64,000 bases of DNA. Origin: JAPOUP01 sp965201085 (GTDB taxonomy: Bacteria > Pseudomonadota > Alphaproteobacteria > Rhodobacterales > Rhodobacteraceae). Position 1 is the stretch's first letter; each line of letters starts with the position of its first letter. Below the pieces are notes generated by a model. That model saw nothing but the letters and a program-made list of their open reading frames with translations. It was not told where the DNA came from and searched no databases. Positions 44,691 through 53,898 of this stretch are shown here, in pieces. The position numbers were made by a program, and so were the translations under genes. The DNA is taken from contig CBDAVS010000010.1 of NCBI GenBank assembly GCA_965201085.1, positions 310,001 through 374,000 on the forward strand, given 5' to 3'.

Positions 44691-45938
44691 GTGGTTTGGT
44701 ACCGCCTACTCATAAGCATCTGCGCTCCCTTTCTGCTGTTCATGCAGGTCTGGTGGATTCTGACCGGGCGCGGCGACTTTTCCGATCTTTCGCAACGCCT
44801 CGGTGAAGGTCATGGTGAGCATCGGGCGTTTTGGCTGCACGGAGCAAGCAACGGCGAACTGAACTCGGCGAGGGGGTTGTTGGAGGCTTTCCTTCGCGAC
44901 TATCCCGGTCATCCAGTGATCGTAACCGCGAATACGGCCACCGGCCGCGATCTTGTAACTAATTGGGGACTTTCCGGCGTGACTGCCCGTCTTGCTCCGA
45001 TCGATCTGCGTTGGGCAGTCGCACGCTTCAATCGTCACTGGCGTCCGGTCGCGCTTGTAAGCCTCGAAAACGAGCTATGGCCAAACCGCTTCGTCGCAAG
45101 CAATTGTCCAATTCTCTGTATCGCCGCGCGCATGTCCCAGCGGAGCGCGATGCGCTGGAAGCGTTTCCCCGGCGTTTGTCTGGCGCTCTTTGGGCGGGTA
45201 TCCCGACTGTTCCCCCAGGATGATGTTTCCGCTGCCCGCTTCATTTCCCTTGGCCTGGCTCCGGAACGGGTCGGACCCGCAATTGATATCAAATCCAGCG
45301 TTACTCTGCCATCTCCTGACACCGTTGCATTCGCATCGCTAAAGGAAGTTTTCCCTCGTCATTCCACAATCCTCGCCGCCTCGACCCATCAAGGCGAGGA
45401 AGCCATCGTGCTTGAAGCGTTCCTCTTGGCCTATGCCGCTAATCCAGATCTGAAGCTTATCCTTGCTCCCCGTCATCCGTCGCGCGGAGCTGAGGTCACG
45501 GGCTTGGTTGAAGCTGCAGGCCTCCGCTATTCAGTTCGCTCAAAGTCCAGAGATCCTGAAGCTGATATCACCGTCTACATCGCCGACACGCTTGCTGAGA
45601 TGCAACTTTGGTATGCGCTCGCTGGAACCACGTTCGTAGGAGGTTCACTGGTCAGAAAGGGTGGTCACACCCCCTATGAACCCACCCAACTCGATTCGGC
45701 AATTCTGCACGGGCCGCATATAGGGAATTTCGCATCAATATATGCCGCGCTTGACGCGGCGAGCGGTGCGCTTGAGGTCATGGATGCGGAATCACTGGCG
45801 TCCGGAATCGCTGCACTTGATGCGGATGAACGGATTGCGCAGGCTCGACGTGCAGCTGCTACGCTGAAGAAGCTGGACACCTCCGAGCAGGACATTCAGA
45901 CGGTAATGGACGCATTGAAGCAAGTTTTGGAGGATTGA
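44691..45938 (+). CDS. waaA: 3-deoxy-D-manno-octulosonic acid (Kdo) transferase
   Basis: A 415-residue inner-membrane-associated glycosyltransferase that adds Kdo to lipid A precursors. The N-terminal hydrophobic anchor is at residues 1-25. LHGASNGELNSARGLLEAF contains the catalytic Glu, with Asn-Gly-Glu where many relatives have VGE. LENELWPNRFV and the C-terminal ILAASTHQGEEAIVLEAF, LILAPRHPSRGAEV and FVGGSLVRKGGHTPYEP are the GT30 donor-site motifs. The start is GTG with GGAAGGGA eight bases upstream. It is intact although it lies between an IS cluster and a destroyed glycosyltransferase gene, which suggests that core LPS synthesis is retained. Confidence 0.92.
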   Translation: MVWYRLLISICAPFLLFMQVWWILTGRGDFSDLSQRLGEGHGEHRAFWLHGASNGELNSARGLLEAFLRDYPGHPVIVTANTATGRDLVTNWGLSGVTARLAPIDLRWAVARFNRHWRPVALVSLENELWPNRFVASNCPILCIAARMSQRSAMRWKRFPGVCLALFGRVSRLFPQDDVSAARFISLGLAPERVGPAIDIKSSVTLPSPDTVAFASLKEVFPRHSTILAASTHQGEEAIVLEAFLLAYAANPDLKLILAPRHPSRGAEVTGLVEAAGLRYSVRSKSRDPEADITVYIADTLAEMQLWYALAGTTFVGGSLVRKGGHTPYEPTQLDSAILHGPHIGNFASIYAALDAASGALEVMDAESLASGIAALDADERIAQARRAAATLKKLDTSEQDIQTVMDALKQVLED

Positions 45939-46269
45939 TCGGCATGGATTGTCGCGGAGCACCGTTGGGATTGGAATTTTTAAAGTTGGGGGACGAGTTT
46001 CATCGGTATCATTTTCGGCCATAGCGGCGGTTCGAAGCCTGCCGTCCGGCACTTTCCGTGTCGAGCGCATAAACCGAGCCGAAATTAATGCTGTTCGAAG
46101 ACAGTCAGCGGTTTCAGCTGTCGACAGCCATTGCCCGACGTAATTTCTCGTTGTGCAGATGAGCTTTTTGACCATCCAACCAGTGTCACCGACACGTTGG
46201 GGTTATTGCTTCGCGAAGCATTGAAGCGGTCGCTCTGTTGACATAATTCGAGCCGAGTAGGATCGCCCG
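45939..46269. other. Intergenic region between waaA and the glycosyltransferase relic
   Basis: About 330 bases with no gene, RNA or repeat that I recognise. Confidence 0.4.
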
Positions 46270-46438
46270 ATGTTTCCGCAACTTTCACCTGAGGAAATGT
46301 CTCTTCCAGGAATCGGAAGTCTCTGGACCGGCGAAGAATTTTCCCGACCGGAGCGTGCCTGCCTTTGATCGATACCGAACAACAGGCACACTGTAACCCT
46401 CCATAGCTTTGGGAAAGTGGAGTCCGTACCCGAAGGAG

Positions 46439-46498
46439 TCAGAGTTTGACTCATAAGTCGCGTCTGCCAGAAAACCCCGTGTTTTTCCGGTGACAGGG
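46439..46498. mobile_element. IS scar: IS5 end joined to ISNCY end
   Basis: AGAGTTTGACTCATAAGTC (an IS5 terminal repeat of the diverged type) is followed directly by GTCTGCCAGAAAACCCCGTG (the ISNCY end). Nothing of either transposase remains. It marks an old excision or deletion inside the glycosyltransferase gene. Confidence 0.75.
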
Positions 46499-46712
46499 AG
46501 GCATTTCGCTGGACGGGCCGTAAACGCTTCGACCCCAAGTTTGGCAGCCTAGCGCTGTTTTCCGACCTAATTCGCTTTCACATGCTCGCGGTCACCGATC
46601 TGGTATGGACCGATTTGGATGTCTTCCTCCTCCAACCGCTCCACTGTCTTCACATCAATCGGGGAGCACTACGTCGTTTCTTTGGAAAACCGCGTGGATA
46701 GCGGTATTCTGA

Positions 46713-47717
46713 GAGTTTGTTCCATAAGTTGAGTGGTCCCGCAGGATGTGGTATTCCAGATTGACCGTTTACCCAAATCCGGAGATCGCCATGCCCTGGA
46801 ACAGGACCACCCAACAGCTCCATAAGCGCCCGGACGACCACAGTCAAAACGATCTGACCGACGCCGAATGGACCGTCATCGGGCCGATGCTTCCGAAGCG
46901 GGGAAGGATGGGGCGGCCGCGCGAGGTCGACCTTCGGTCGGTGTCCGGCGCGGTCCGGTATATCCTGTCCACGGGATGCCGGTGGCGCGCGTCACCCTCT
47001 GGATATCCACCGTTTTCCACCGACCGGAACCATTTTTACGCATGGCGGCGGAGCGGGCTCCCGGAGCGTACCGCGCATCGTCTCCGGGACCTCGCGCGGC
47101 GGTGTCCGGGGCGCTCCGCGGAGCCGGCCGCCGCCCCGGTCGACAGCCGGTCGGTGAGGACCACGGGGAGCGGCGGCCCCCGCGGCCACCACGCCGGCAG
47201 GAAGGTGAAGGGGAGGAAAAGGCACCTGATCGTGGACGCCGACGGCACACCGGTCGTCATGACGGTTCACACCGCCGACATCCAGGACCGGGACGGGGCG
47301 CCGGACCTGATCGCGGAGCTGCTGGAGACGGTGCCCACGGTGTGTAGGCTGTTCGCCGACGGTGGCCACCCGGGTCCGAAGCTGCGGGAGCGGCCTGGGG
47401 GATGGGGTTGCCGGACGTGATCAGGATCGTCGAAAAACCGTAGGATGTCAAAGGGTTCACGGTTCCCTGCCGCCGGTGGGTCGTGGAGCGGACCTTCGCC
47501 TGGATGGGCCGGTGCCGCCGCCTGTCGAAGGACTATGAGCGCCTCTGCGGGAACCCGCTGGCATCCGGGGTGAGGCATCACGCGCCACCGGTTCGGGCGT
47601 GAGTGAGGCACGAACGAACGCTGGCCGCCCGCCGGTTCCCGCCCAGGCGGGTGGCGAGGGCGTCAACTCCATGAAAAACAATGGTTTGATCATATCAGTG
47701 ACTTATGATTCAAACTC
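46713..47717 (+). mobile_element. IS5-family insertion sequence, copy 3
   Basis: 1005 bases from GAGTTTGTTCCATAAGT to ACTTATGATTCAAACTC. Flanks are TGA (46710-46712) and TTA (47718-47720), both of the TNA pattern but not identical, so one side has mutated or the element is a recombinant. It lies in the glycosyltransferase relic. Confidence 0.88.
46791..47602 (+). pseudogene. IS5-family transposase, frameshifted
   Basis: The start MPWNRTTQQLHKRPDDHSQN and the first two catalytic segments (VDSRSVRTTG, LFADGGHPGPKL) are in frame. Near 47400 one G is missing from a G run compared with the intact copy, and the frame ends at GWGCRT. The remainder, ending in WVVERTFAWMGRCRRLSK, is in another frame after an additional stop. 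Confidence 0.88.
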
Positions 47718-48125
47718 TTAGACTTCCAAAGACTTCCTTAGCACTGCAAAAACCTGATCAAGTTTAGTGAGGACGAACATCCGGTACCGCCATTTTACTC
47801 GATGGATCGGAGAGTCCGATTGCAGATACTGCGAGTCTTGGGCAGGCCTCGGCACGTATCGCGATTTTTTGGGGGAGTCTGGGAATCCGAAGCCGTGAGG
47901 TGGTTTCTCGACCCAAGCGGCGAGATGAAATACGCATTTCAGCCGGGTCGGACATGGCATGGCCAGCCCGAGGAACTGTTCCTACATCGAGCGGACTTCA
48001 AAACGCGGCTGATTGACGACTGCGACGCGGTTCACGTCGGCGGTGCGAACCTACGGCCATTGCTTCAGAACGATTCTGGTCCTACGGGCAGCTACATCGA
48101 ATGGCTTCTTCGGCACGGTGACTGA

Positions 48126-48475
48126 ATGAACACCTTGGCTAAGTCGGGCATATGACGCAATGCGCCGCTTCAATGGCCGGAACATGTTGACTCAAGAACA
48201 GTGTCCGATCAGCCGGGAATTCACACCTCTCTTCGCCGGATGAGAGGCGGTAGCGTATCGAAGATCGCTTTCATAAAGTGCAACAAGATCACCCTCGCCG
48301 TCGTCAGACCGACCCGCAACAAAATACACTACGCGCTACCAAACTCTCCGATTGGAATGCCACTCTTAAAAGCCGAATGGGTCGTAAGGCGAGTCGAAGT
48401 CCGATTCCATTCCAGCGCCCGAAACCAAGAAATTCGGTAGCGAAAATGCAGTGCGTGACGACGCGAAACCCGACG
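48126..48475. other. Gene-free stretch before IS21
   Basis: About 350 bases of host-like composition. A plus-strand frame (48201-48440) has no recognisable content. I see nothing assignable. Confidence 0.35.
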
Positions 48476-48513
48476 TGTCAATGAGCGTTTAAAACTGACC
48501 CGGTTTCAGCGTT

Positions 48514-48521
48514 TAAATTTG
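48514..48521. repeat. 8-bp target duplication, left (TAAATTTG)
   Basis: TAAATTTG precedes the left end of transposon B and recurs exactly at 51361-51368 after its right end. It fixes the element's borders and shows that the insertion was into IS21 sequence. Confidence 0.92.
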
Positions 48522-48586
48522 GGGGATTATATACCAAGGTGCCATTCGATTGGACGGCCAACGAGTGGCCGTCCGTTTTAATTCGC

Positions 48587-48751
48587 TCAGGCGTCAGGAT
48601 CTTCGACGACTTTCACCTGCCGGAACGCCGCCCGGATAATATCCTCGGGTTTCGCGGCGATGCCAACATCCCGCTCTAGCTCCGCCTTGCTGGGCTGGTA
48701 ACCGTTGGGCTTTATCCTGACCTCTGGCCTAGGCTTCCGTTCTGTCTTCAT
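48587..48751 (-). CDS. Small basic protein of transposon B
   Basis: A 54-residue protein: MKTERKPRPEVRIKPNGYQ, then SKAELERDVGIAAKPEDII and FRQVKVVEDPDA. GGAGTTGATC precedes the ATG at 48751, matching the sequence before the second start of the homologue in transposon A. The shared core is GYQPSK.ELERDV against RYQPTKHDMLRDV. The protein is too short for most gene callers. Conservation of position and sequence in two diverged transposons argues that it is real. Function unknown. Confidence 0.72.
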   Translation of the reverse strand: MKTERKPRPEVRIKPNGYQPSKAELERDVGIAAKPEDIIRAAFRQVKVVEDPDA

Positions 48752-48788
48752 GATCAACTCCTCTCCGATTCAGTTCGATATGCTTCAT

Positions 48789-50300
48789 TCAAGCGGCCAT
48801 CGGGATTTTCGGTTTCCGGCCTTCGAAGAAGTCGTCGACAGTATAGATCTGAACCGTCGGAACATCCATGAACCTCCCTGCGCATGCCGCAGCGTCACGC
48901 ATACGCGGCGTCACGCGGTCCTCGAAACAGGTGAAAATGCCGATATCGGCCCCGGCCTGCTGCCGGGCGCCGTTGAACGCCTGCACGTCGCCGGGGCCGG
49001 TGCTTCCGCCCTTGACCTGCGACACCATATCGACGAACTTTCCCTTGCGGACCGCCAGTCTTCCCCGCCCGTCGATTCCCCTGTCGCCGACCTGCCGTCC
49101 GTTCGGTTCCATGCCGTCCACAAGGGCGGCCGCCCACCGCTCGAACCGGAAAGCGTCCAGGCTGGCGAGCTTTCTGGCGTCATCCCGCGTTTTCGGCATT
49201 CCGATGAACTCCACGTCGTTCCACAGGCTGTCGAAATGCTGGCGTATGCGCCTCTCAATGACCTTGCAGGCGTTCACGCAGACATCGATCCCGATCCAGC
49301 GGCGACCAAGATTCTGCGCTGCGTGAATCGTGGTTCCGCATCCGCAGAACGGATCAAGAACGACGCCTCCATCAGGACATGACGCGGAGGTGATCCGTTC
49401 CAGCAGCGCAACGGGCTTCTGTGTAGGATAGCCGATTTTTCCCTGTTACCGCCGGTCAGCGCCTGAATGTCGTTCCAGACATCCTGGGCAGGTGCGCCTT
49501 TTGATTCGTCAAGATAGAACTTTTTCCGGACGTACCCCGTTCTGGAATAATGGAGGCGCCCTTCCTCGTGCAGCTGCGCCATGCGTTCGCGGCCGTAACG
49601 CCATGCGCGGGTATGACCGTTCCATTCGTAAACCGGATTGCCTTTTTCCGCGCCGCCTGGACCCGTGAGAGGCGTCGTCATGAAGCGCCGCCCGGTGGAA
49701 CCGTCAACGCCCCGATAGGTCTTTTCGACATACCCTTCGTCAAGCGGGACAAAGACCTGGTTCCATACCTGATCGCGCCCGATAGCGTAGAAGAATATGA
49801 TGTCGTGCACCCTCCCGAAGTGTTTCGATCCCTGGCCTGTATCGTTGTGCGTTCCGTAACGGCGCCACTGGATTTCGTTCCTGTAATTTCGGCGTCCGAA
49901 AATTCCATCCAATCACAACCTTGAGGTAGTGGCTCATGGTCGGATCACAGTGCAGGTATATGGATCCAGTCGGTTTGAGGACGCGGCGGCATTCCCGCAG
50001 GCGGTTCGCCATGTAGGACAGATAGGCCAGGTTCGGACCTTCCCCCAGGATGCGCCGCAGCCCCTCCATGGTGTCGGCAAGGCCGACATCGGAAGCCGTG
50101 TCGTGGAAGTCATCGACGGCTTCATGCCAGCGCCATGTGTCGTTGAAAGCGACCCATTGTGCGTCGCCGATAAAGGCGTTGTATAGCCGCTTCGAGTTGA
50201 ACGGGGGATCAAGGTAGATCAGGTCAACCGACCCGTCGGCTATGTCCTCGCGCATCACGTCCAGGCAGTCGCCGAAATACAGCCGGTTCGGATCGGTCAT
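48789..50300 (-). pseudogene. DNA methyltransferase fused to Mrr-like nuclease, two compensating indels
   Basis: The start at 50300 overlaps the transposase stop by four bases. MTDPNRLYFGDCLDVMREDI and VDLIYLDPPFNSKRLYNAF (motif IV) open the protein; SIYLHCDPTMSHYLKVV follows. One extra T near 49914 shifts the frame to MDGIFGRRNYRNEIQWRRYG and KFYLDESKGAPAQDVWND. One missing A in the A run near 49440 restores the first frame: IGYPTQKPVALLERITSAS, then VVLDPFCGCGTTIHAAQNLG (motif I), then a C-terminal domain with GDRGIDGRGRLAVRKGKFVD and MVSQVKGG, the D...QxK core of Mrr-type PD-(D/E)xK nucleases. The restored protein would have about 503 residues. It is a beta-class methyltransferase joined to a nuclease. 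Confidence 0.82.
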
Positions 50301-51268
50301 GACCGTGCGCCCGACGGAAGTCCGTTGTCGGCGATCAGGTCTTTGTAGCGCAGCTGCCTGCCCACCATACCGCCGACCATGGATCGCATCTGGTCGATTG
50401 TGTCGTGGTCCCTCAGGTTGTGCCGACCGGCGAACTCCCGGACGTACCGGTCCATGTGTTTCCTGCTCATCTTGTGGTAGACGCCCTTGTGCGCCCGCTT
50501 GAGCATGGCCCAGAAGGATTCCATGCCGTTGGTGTGGACCTGCTTCCGGACGTATTCCCCGGAACTGTGGCGCACGGTTCCGTGCTGGCGCTTCATGCCG
50601 ACGTATGACGCGTTGTCGTCGGTGTAGACCTGCGCTTTCGGTTCGGTGCGCTCCTCGACGAAGCCCTGAAGCGTCTTTGCCTTTGTGTCCGTCACCACCT
50701 TCGCGGCGACCTTATTGGTATTCCGGTCCTTCGCGCCCAGCACGATGGCCTTGCCCACGCCGCCGCGTCCGGCTTTCAGTTTGTCTTTCGCGTGCCTGTT
50801 GCGCTCAAGGCCGCCGACGTAGGTTTCGTCGGCTTCCACCGGACCGGAAAACAGGGGTTGTCCGGCTTCGTAAGCTTTGCGTAGCCTGTGTGTCAGATGC
50901 CAAGCCGATTTCTGGGTTATATCCAAATCGCGATGAAGCTTCATGCTGGACACGCCCTTGAGGTTGGTGGAGACCATATAGGCCGCTATCGCCCATGCCT
51001 GGAAGCCCAGTTTCGTGGACTGCATAACCGTTCCGGTTTTGACGCTGAACCTCGGCTTGCCCTCGCACTCGCGGCAGCGGTGAGTCATTGACCTGTGCTT
51101 TATGCCGCACTGAACGTTGTCCGTTCCGCAGTGGGGGCAGCGCGGTCCCTCCGGCCATACGATGCCCTCGATCCACCTGCGGGCGGCCTCGTTGTCCGGG
51201 AACATCCGCACCAGTTCAATGAAACTGATGCCTTTGCGTCCGTGCTTTCCTGGTGCGTTGTATGCCAT
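50297..51268 (-). CDS. IS1595-family (ISXO2-like) transposase B
   Basis: A 323-residue open frame. Zinc ribbon CPHCGTDNVQCG ... CRECEGKPRF, catalytic segments VEADETYVGGLERNRH, VYTDDNASYVGM and HTNGMESFWAMLKRAHKG. The protein aligns with transposase A over its whole length, including the near-identical end IADNGLPSGAR, but with many substitutions, so the two transposons are related lineages rather than recent duplicates. Its N-terminus MAYNAPGKHGRKGIS is the sequence also found at the start of the chimeric porin at 41674. Confidence 0.95.
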   Translation of the reverse strand: MAYNAPGKHGRKGISFIELVRMFPDNEAARRWIEGIVWPEGPRCPHCGTDNVQCGIKHRSMTHRCRECEGKPRFSVKTGTVMQSTKLGFQAWAIAAYMVSTNLKGVSSMKLHRDLDITQKSAWHLTHRLRKAYEAGQPLFSGPVEADETYVGGLERNRHAKDKLKAGRGGVGKAIVLGAKDRNTNKVAAKVVTDTKAKTLQGFVEERTEPKAQVYTDDNASYVGMKRQHGTVRHSSGEYVRKQVHTNGMESFWAMLKRAHKGVYHKMSRKHMDRYVREFAGRHNLRDHDTIDQMRSMVGGMVGRQLRYKDLIADNGLPSGARS

Positions 51269-51360
51269 GTTGATTCTCCCTTACCATACCTACGTATGGC
51301 ACTTACGTGTAATACGTGTAATTCGCAAGGGGCAAAATGGCACTTTGATATATAATCCCC

Positions 51361-51368
51361 TAAATTTG
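51361..51368. repeat. 8-bp target duplication, right (TAAATTTG)
   Basis: Exact copy of 48514-48521, marking the right border of transposon B inside the IS21 terminal region. Confidence 0.92.
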
Positions 51369-51449
51369 ACCCACCCTTTGTGGAGCAAAGCCCCCGGTCG
51401 GGCCGCCCTCACATAGCGAGTCCGTCTGGGGGCTTTGGTTGCGGAACGT

Positions 51450-52180
51450 TTACTTTTTTGTGCGGTTTTCGCTCTGGGCGAACCGGTAAGATGTATTGCC
51501 GGTTTCGATGATCGCGCAGTGATGCGTGACGCGATCCAGGAGCGCGGCTGTCATCCTGGCATCGCCGAATGCCGAGACCCATTCCCCGAACTCCGGATTG
51601 GTGGTGGTGATGACACTGGTCTTCCCATAGAGCTTGCTGATGAGGTGGAACAGCAATGCGCCGCCGGATCTGGGAAACGGGATATAGCCCAGTTCGCCGA
51701 TGATGACGCAGTCCAGCGCCGGGAGCCGCCGGATTATCTTCCCGGAATTGCCCTCTGCCCGCTCCTTGATCAGGGCGTTGATCAGGTCGACGGCGTTGAA
51801 GAAGCGCGCCTTCTTGCCGCTGTTGATCAAGGTGGTGCCCAAAGCGATGGCGATATGGGTTTTGCCGGTGCCGGTTCCGCCCACCAGGATGAGGTTGTGC
51901 GCCCTGTCAGTGAACCGGCCGGTGCGGAAGGGTTCGATCTGGGGCTGTGTGACTGTGGCCGCGCCGTAATCGAAGGTCGCAAAGTCCTTGTGATGGGGAA
52001 CTTCGCGATGCGCATCTGATGCTGGATGGAGCGCACGCGGCGCCCTACAGTCCCAGCGTCGATCGGTTGCCTTATCGCTGTGGTCAGACCCGGTGGCCTG
52101 CGCGCGGACAGCAGATCATGGGCGCAAGCCGCCATTCCATGCAGCCTCAGGGCGGTCTGTTGGTCAATGAGAGCATTCAT
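51450..52180 (-). pseudogene. istB: IS21 helper ATPase IstB, frameshifted
   Basis: Start MNALIDQQTALRLHGMAACA at 52180, the usual IstB opening. A frame change occurs within the first 90 codons. From 51884, GGTGTGKTHIAIALGTTLI is the Walker A and VIIGELGYIPFPRSGGALL the Walker B region, in which the expected Asp is Gly. FHLISKLYGKTSVITTTNPE and FGDARMTAALLDRVTHHC are typical. Both the frameshift and the Walker B change indicate loss of function. Confidence 0.85.
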
Positions 52181-52189
52181 GCGGCAACC

Positions 52190-53660
52190 CCCTCAGCCGG
52201 GTATAGCATCTCATAGCGCCTGCAGTCGGCCTCGGGTCGCAAGGTTAGCTGCGGGTATGTATAGGCGTCGTTCAGCGGCGCAATGACCGGCTCCACCAAC
52301 CGGTTGATCAGGTTGATGATGGCGGGCAGGCGCGGTGTGTTCCGATCAACCGCCAGCCCGCAGGCCGTCCCGACGACCTCGATCCCCGCCTTTGCCTGCC
52401 ATGTAATGTTCCCTGATCCGATGCATGGCCTCGGGCAACTGCCAGTCCATGAAGGGTGCGCCGTCGCGCAGGGCGCCGGGTTTACGATCCAGTGGGGGAA
52501 CATGGTGCCAGGGTTCAAAATAGCTGATATTGCGAGTGAAGCGGCGCTTGTGTTCGGCAATGACATCCCTGACCGGAGACCGGCGCGATCCGGCCTGCGT
52601 AGGCGCGTAGGGAGACGTGCTGTCCGGCGAACCGGGAAGGCACACTGCAGCGATTGCCGGCATATTGGACCAGGCAGGTGGAACGAACACGAACGGCCTT
52701 CTCCACGTAGCCGTCGAATGTTCGGCCCAGGGGGCGCAGCTCGGCGCGTTCGTCCTCGGACACTTCCGCAACCGTGCGGTCCGATTGCCCGGGATGGGGC
52801 CGGTTTGCCAGCTCTTCACGGCGCATGCGCAGCCAGGCGTTCAGCGCATCGGGATCATCAGAGGCTGGCCTGGGAACAGACAGCCGACCGCGCAAAAACC
52901 GGACCTGGTTCCCGACCTGTCCCTTCTCCCGGCCCGCAGCGGGCGTGCAGGCCACCGGTTCCATCACATAATGGTTCATCAGCACCAGGAACCGGGGATG
53001 GAATATCCGGTCCTTCGAGCGCGAGACATAGGTCACCATGGTCCTGGGATCATCGATGATCACCCGACGCGGGACACCGCCATAAAATGATGGAGCCTGC
53101 ACAAAGGCGTCCGGAACCATCTCCCGGCTCTCGCCGGGATAGGCCATGACAAAGGGCTTGCGGCTGTGGCACAGGCGGAAGTGGGCGACCCTGATCTTCC
53201 GGTCGACACCGCCCGGCACAACGCGTTCTTCGCTCCAGTCGAACCGCAGCGCGTCGCCAGCAACAGAATGCAGGGGGATGAACGCATCACCGGAATCGGC
53301 TCCCGCCCGCTTCAGGTCGCGGACAAGGCGTTGAACAGGAGAATAAGACCCAGTGTAACCTTCCACCACAAGCCGCTCATAGAGCTTCCGGGCTGTCCGT
53401 CGTTCTCGTCGTGGGCGCTTCATATCCTGATCGAAAAGTGCCTGAAGCCGAAGATCAGACCCGTTGCACAGCCTGTGCCGAACCGGCGGCGCCTGGCGCC
53501 GGTAGCTCGGCGGGCTCCCATCCTTCAAATACTTCCTGACCGTGTTCCGCGACAGTCCCGTCGCCCGCGCAACGGATCGGAGGCTACGGTCTTCACGCAA
53601 TATCCAGCGACGGATCTTCAATACGCTTTCCATCAATGACACCCGCTCTTTCCTCCGCAC
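52190..53660 (-). pseudogene. istA: IS21 transposase IstA, frameshifted
   Basis: From 53660 (or the Met at 53633): RSVARATGLSRNTVRKYLKD (helix-turn-helix), FDWSEERVVPGGVDRKIRVA (first catalytic Asp), VPRRVIIDDPRTMVTYVSR, then ELRPLGRTFDGYVEKAVRVR. The frame is lost near 52540. The remainder (TRNISYFEPWHHVPPLDRKP; DWQLPEAMHRIREHY) is spread over other frames down to about 52190. The element is therefore not autonomous. Confidence 0.85.
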
Positions 53661-53750
53661 AATTTGCGCGGACTTCAGACGATTGCAGGTGGGTCAGTTT
53701 CAATCGCTCATAACCCACCAAAGTGGGTCAGTTTTGCATGCCGATTCACA

Positions 53751-53898
53751 CTCACCAAACGCGCTGATCGGAGACTTCCCGTCCACTGGTTCCCGTTCGC
53801 ACATCGGAGCTTTGTTTGGAATCAATATGTTGTAAATCGCTTGCAAAAAATCGCAAATCAACACATTTTTCACATACAACACAACATGATGTGGAAAA
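53751..53898 (+). promoter_or_regulatory. AT-rich leader of the relaxase gene, possible transfer origin
   Basis: About 150 bases that turn strikingly AT-rich after 53810. TGTTGTA (53828-53834) and TACAACA (53875-53881) form an inverted repeat, and AAATCGC is repeated within it. Relaxase genes of this family often lie beside their oriT. The region could equally be only the promoter. No established oriT nick sequence was recognised. Confidence 0.4.

Larger units (their letters stand above)
46270..48125 (+). pseudogene. Glycosyltransferase (GT32-like, DxD) gene broken by IS scars and IS5
   Basis: Pieces of one gene in order. From 46270, MFPQLSPEEMSLPGIGSLWT then EFSRPERACL, an in-frame TGA, then NNRHTVTLHSFGKVESVPEG, the start of a glycosyltransferase of the DxD sugar-binding group. 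A scar made of IS5 and ISNCY ends interrupts at 46439-46498. From 46500, KFGSLALFSDLIRFHML and VWTDLDVFLLQPL contain the DxD motif. IS5 copy 3 interrupts at 46713-47717. After it, from 47802, RADFKTRLIDDCDAVHVGG and PTGSYIEWLLRHGD resemble the family's C-terminus. The neighbourhood (waaA) suggests a role in LPS or another surface glycan. Confidence 0.65.
48522..51360 (-). mobile_element. IS1595-family transposon B with methyltransferase-Mrr cargo
   Basis: 2839 bases. The left end GGGGATTATATACCAAGGTG and the right end, reverse-complemented, GGGGATTATATATCAAAGTG are inverted repeats closely related to those of transposon A. Exact 8-bp duplications lie outside. The minus-strand order is transposase, methyltransferase fused to a nuclease, small protein, as in A. 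A hairpin with a T run on the plus strand (GGACGGCCA, loop, TGGCCGTCC, GTTTTA; 48552-48580) lies inside the left end, as in A. Confidence 0.93.
48476..53750 (-). mobile_element. IS21-family element interrupted by IS1595 transposon B
   Basis: The outer ends are TGTCAATGAGCG on the left and, reverse-complemented, TGTGAATCGGCATG on the right. Each continues into AAAACTGACCC with further copies of the ACTGACCC motif inside, as is usual for IS21. The interior is istB (51450-52180) and istA (52190-53660) on the minus strand. Transposon B (48522-51360) sits within the left terminal repeats, separating the first 46 bases from the rest. I find no convincing target duplication outside the ends. Confidence 0.82.

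Noticed and set aside
48201..48440. 79-codon frame before IS21
   Set aside because: No homology clue, no ribosome site, and ordinary composition for chance frames here.
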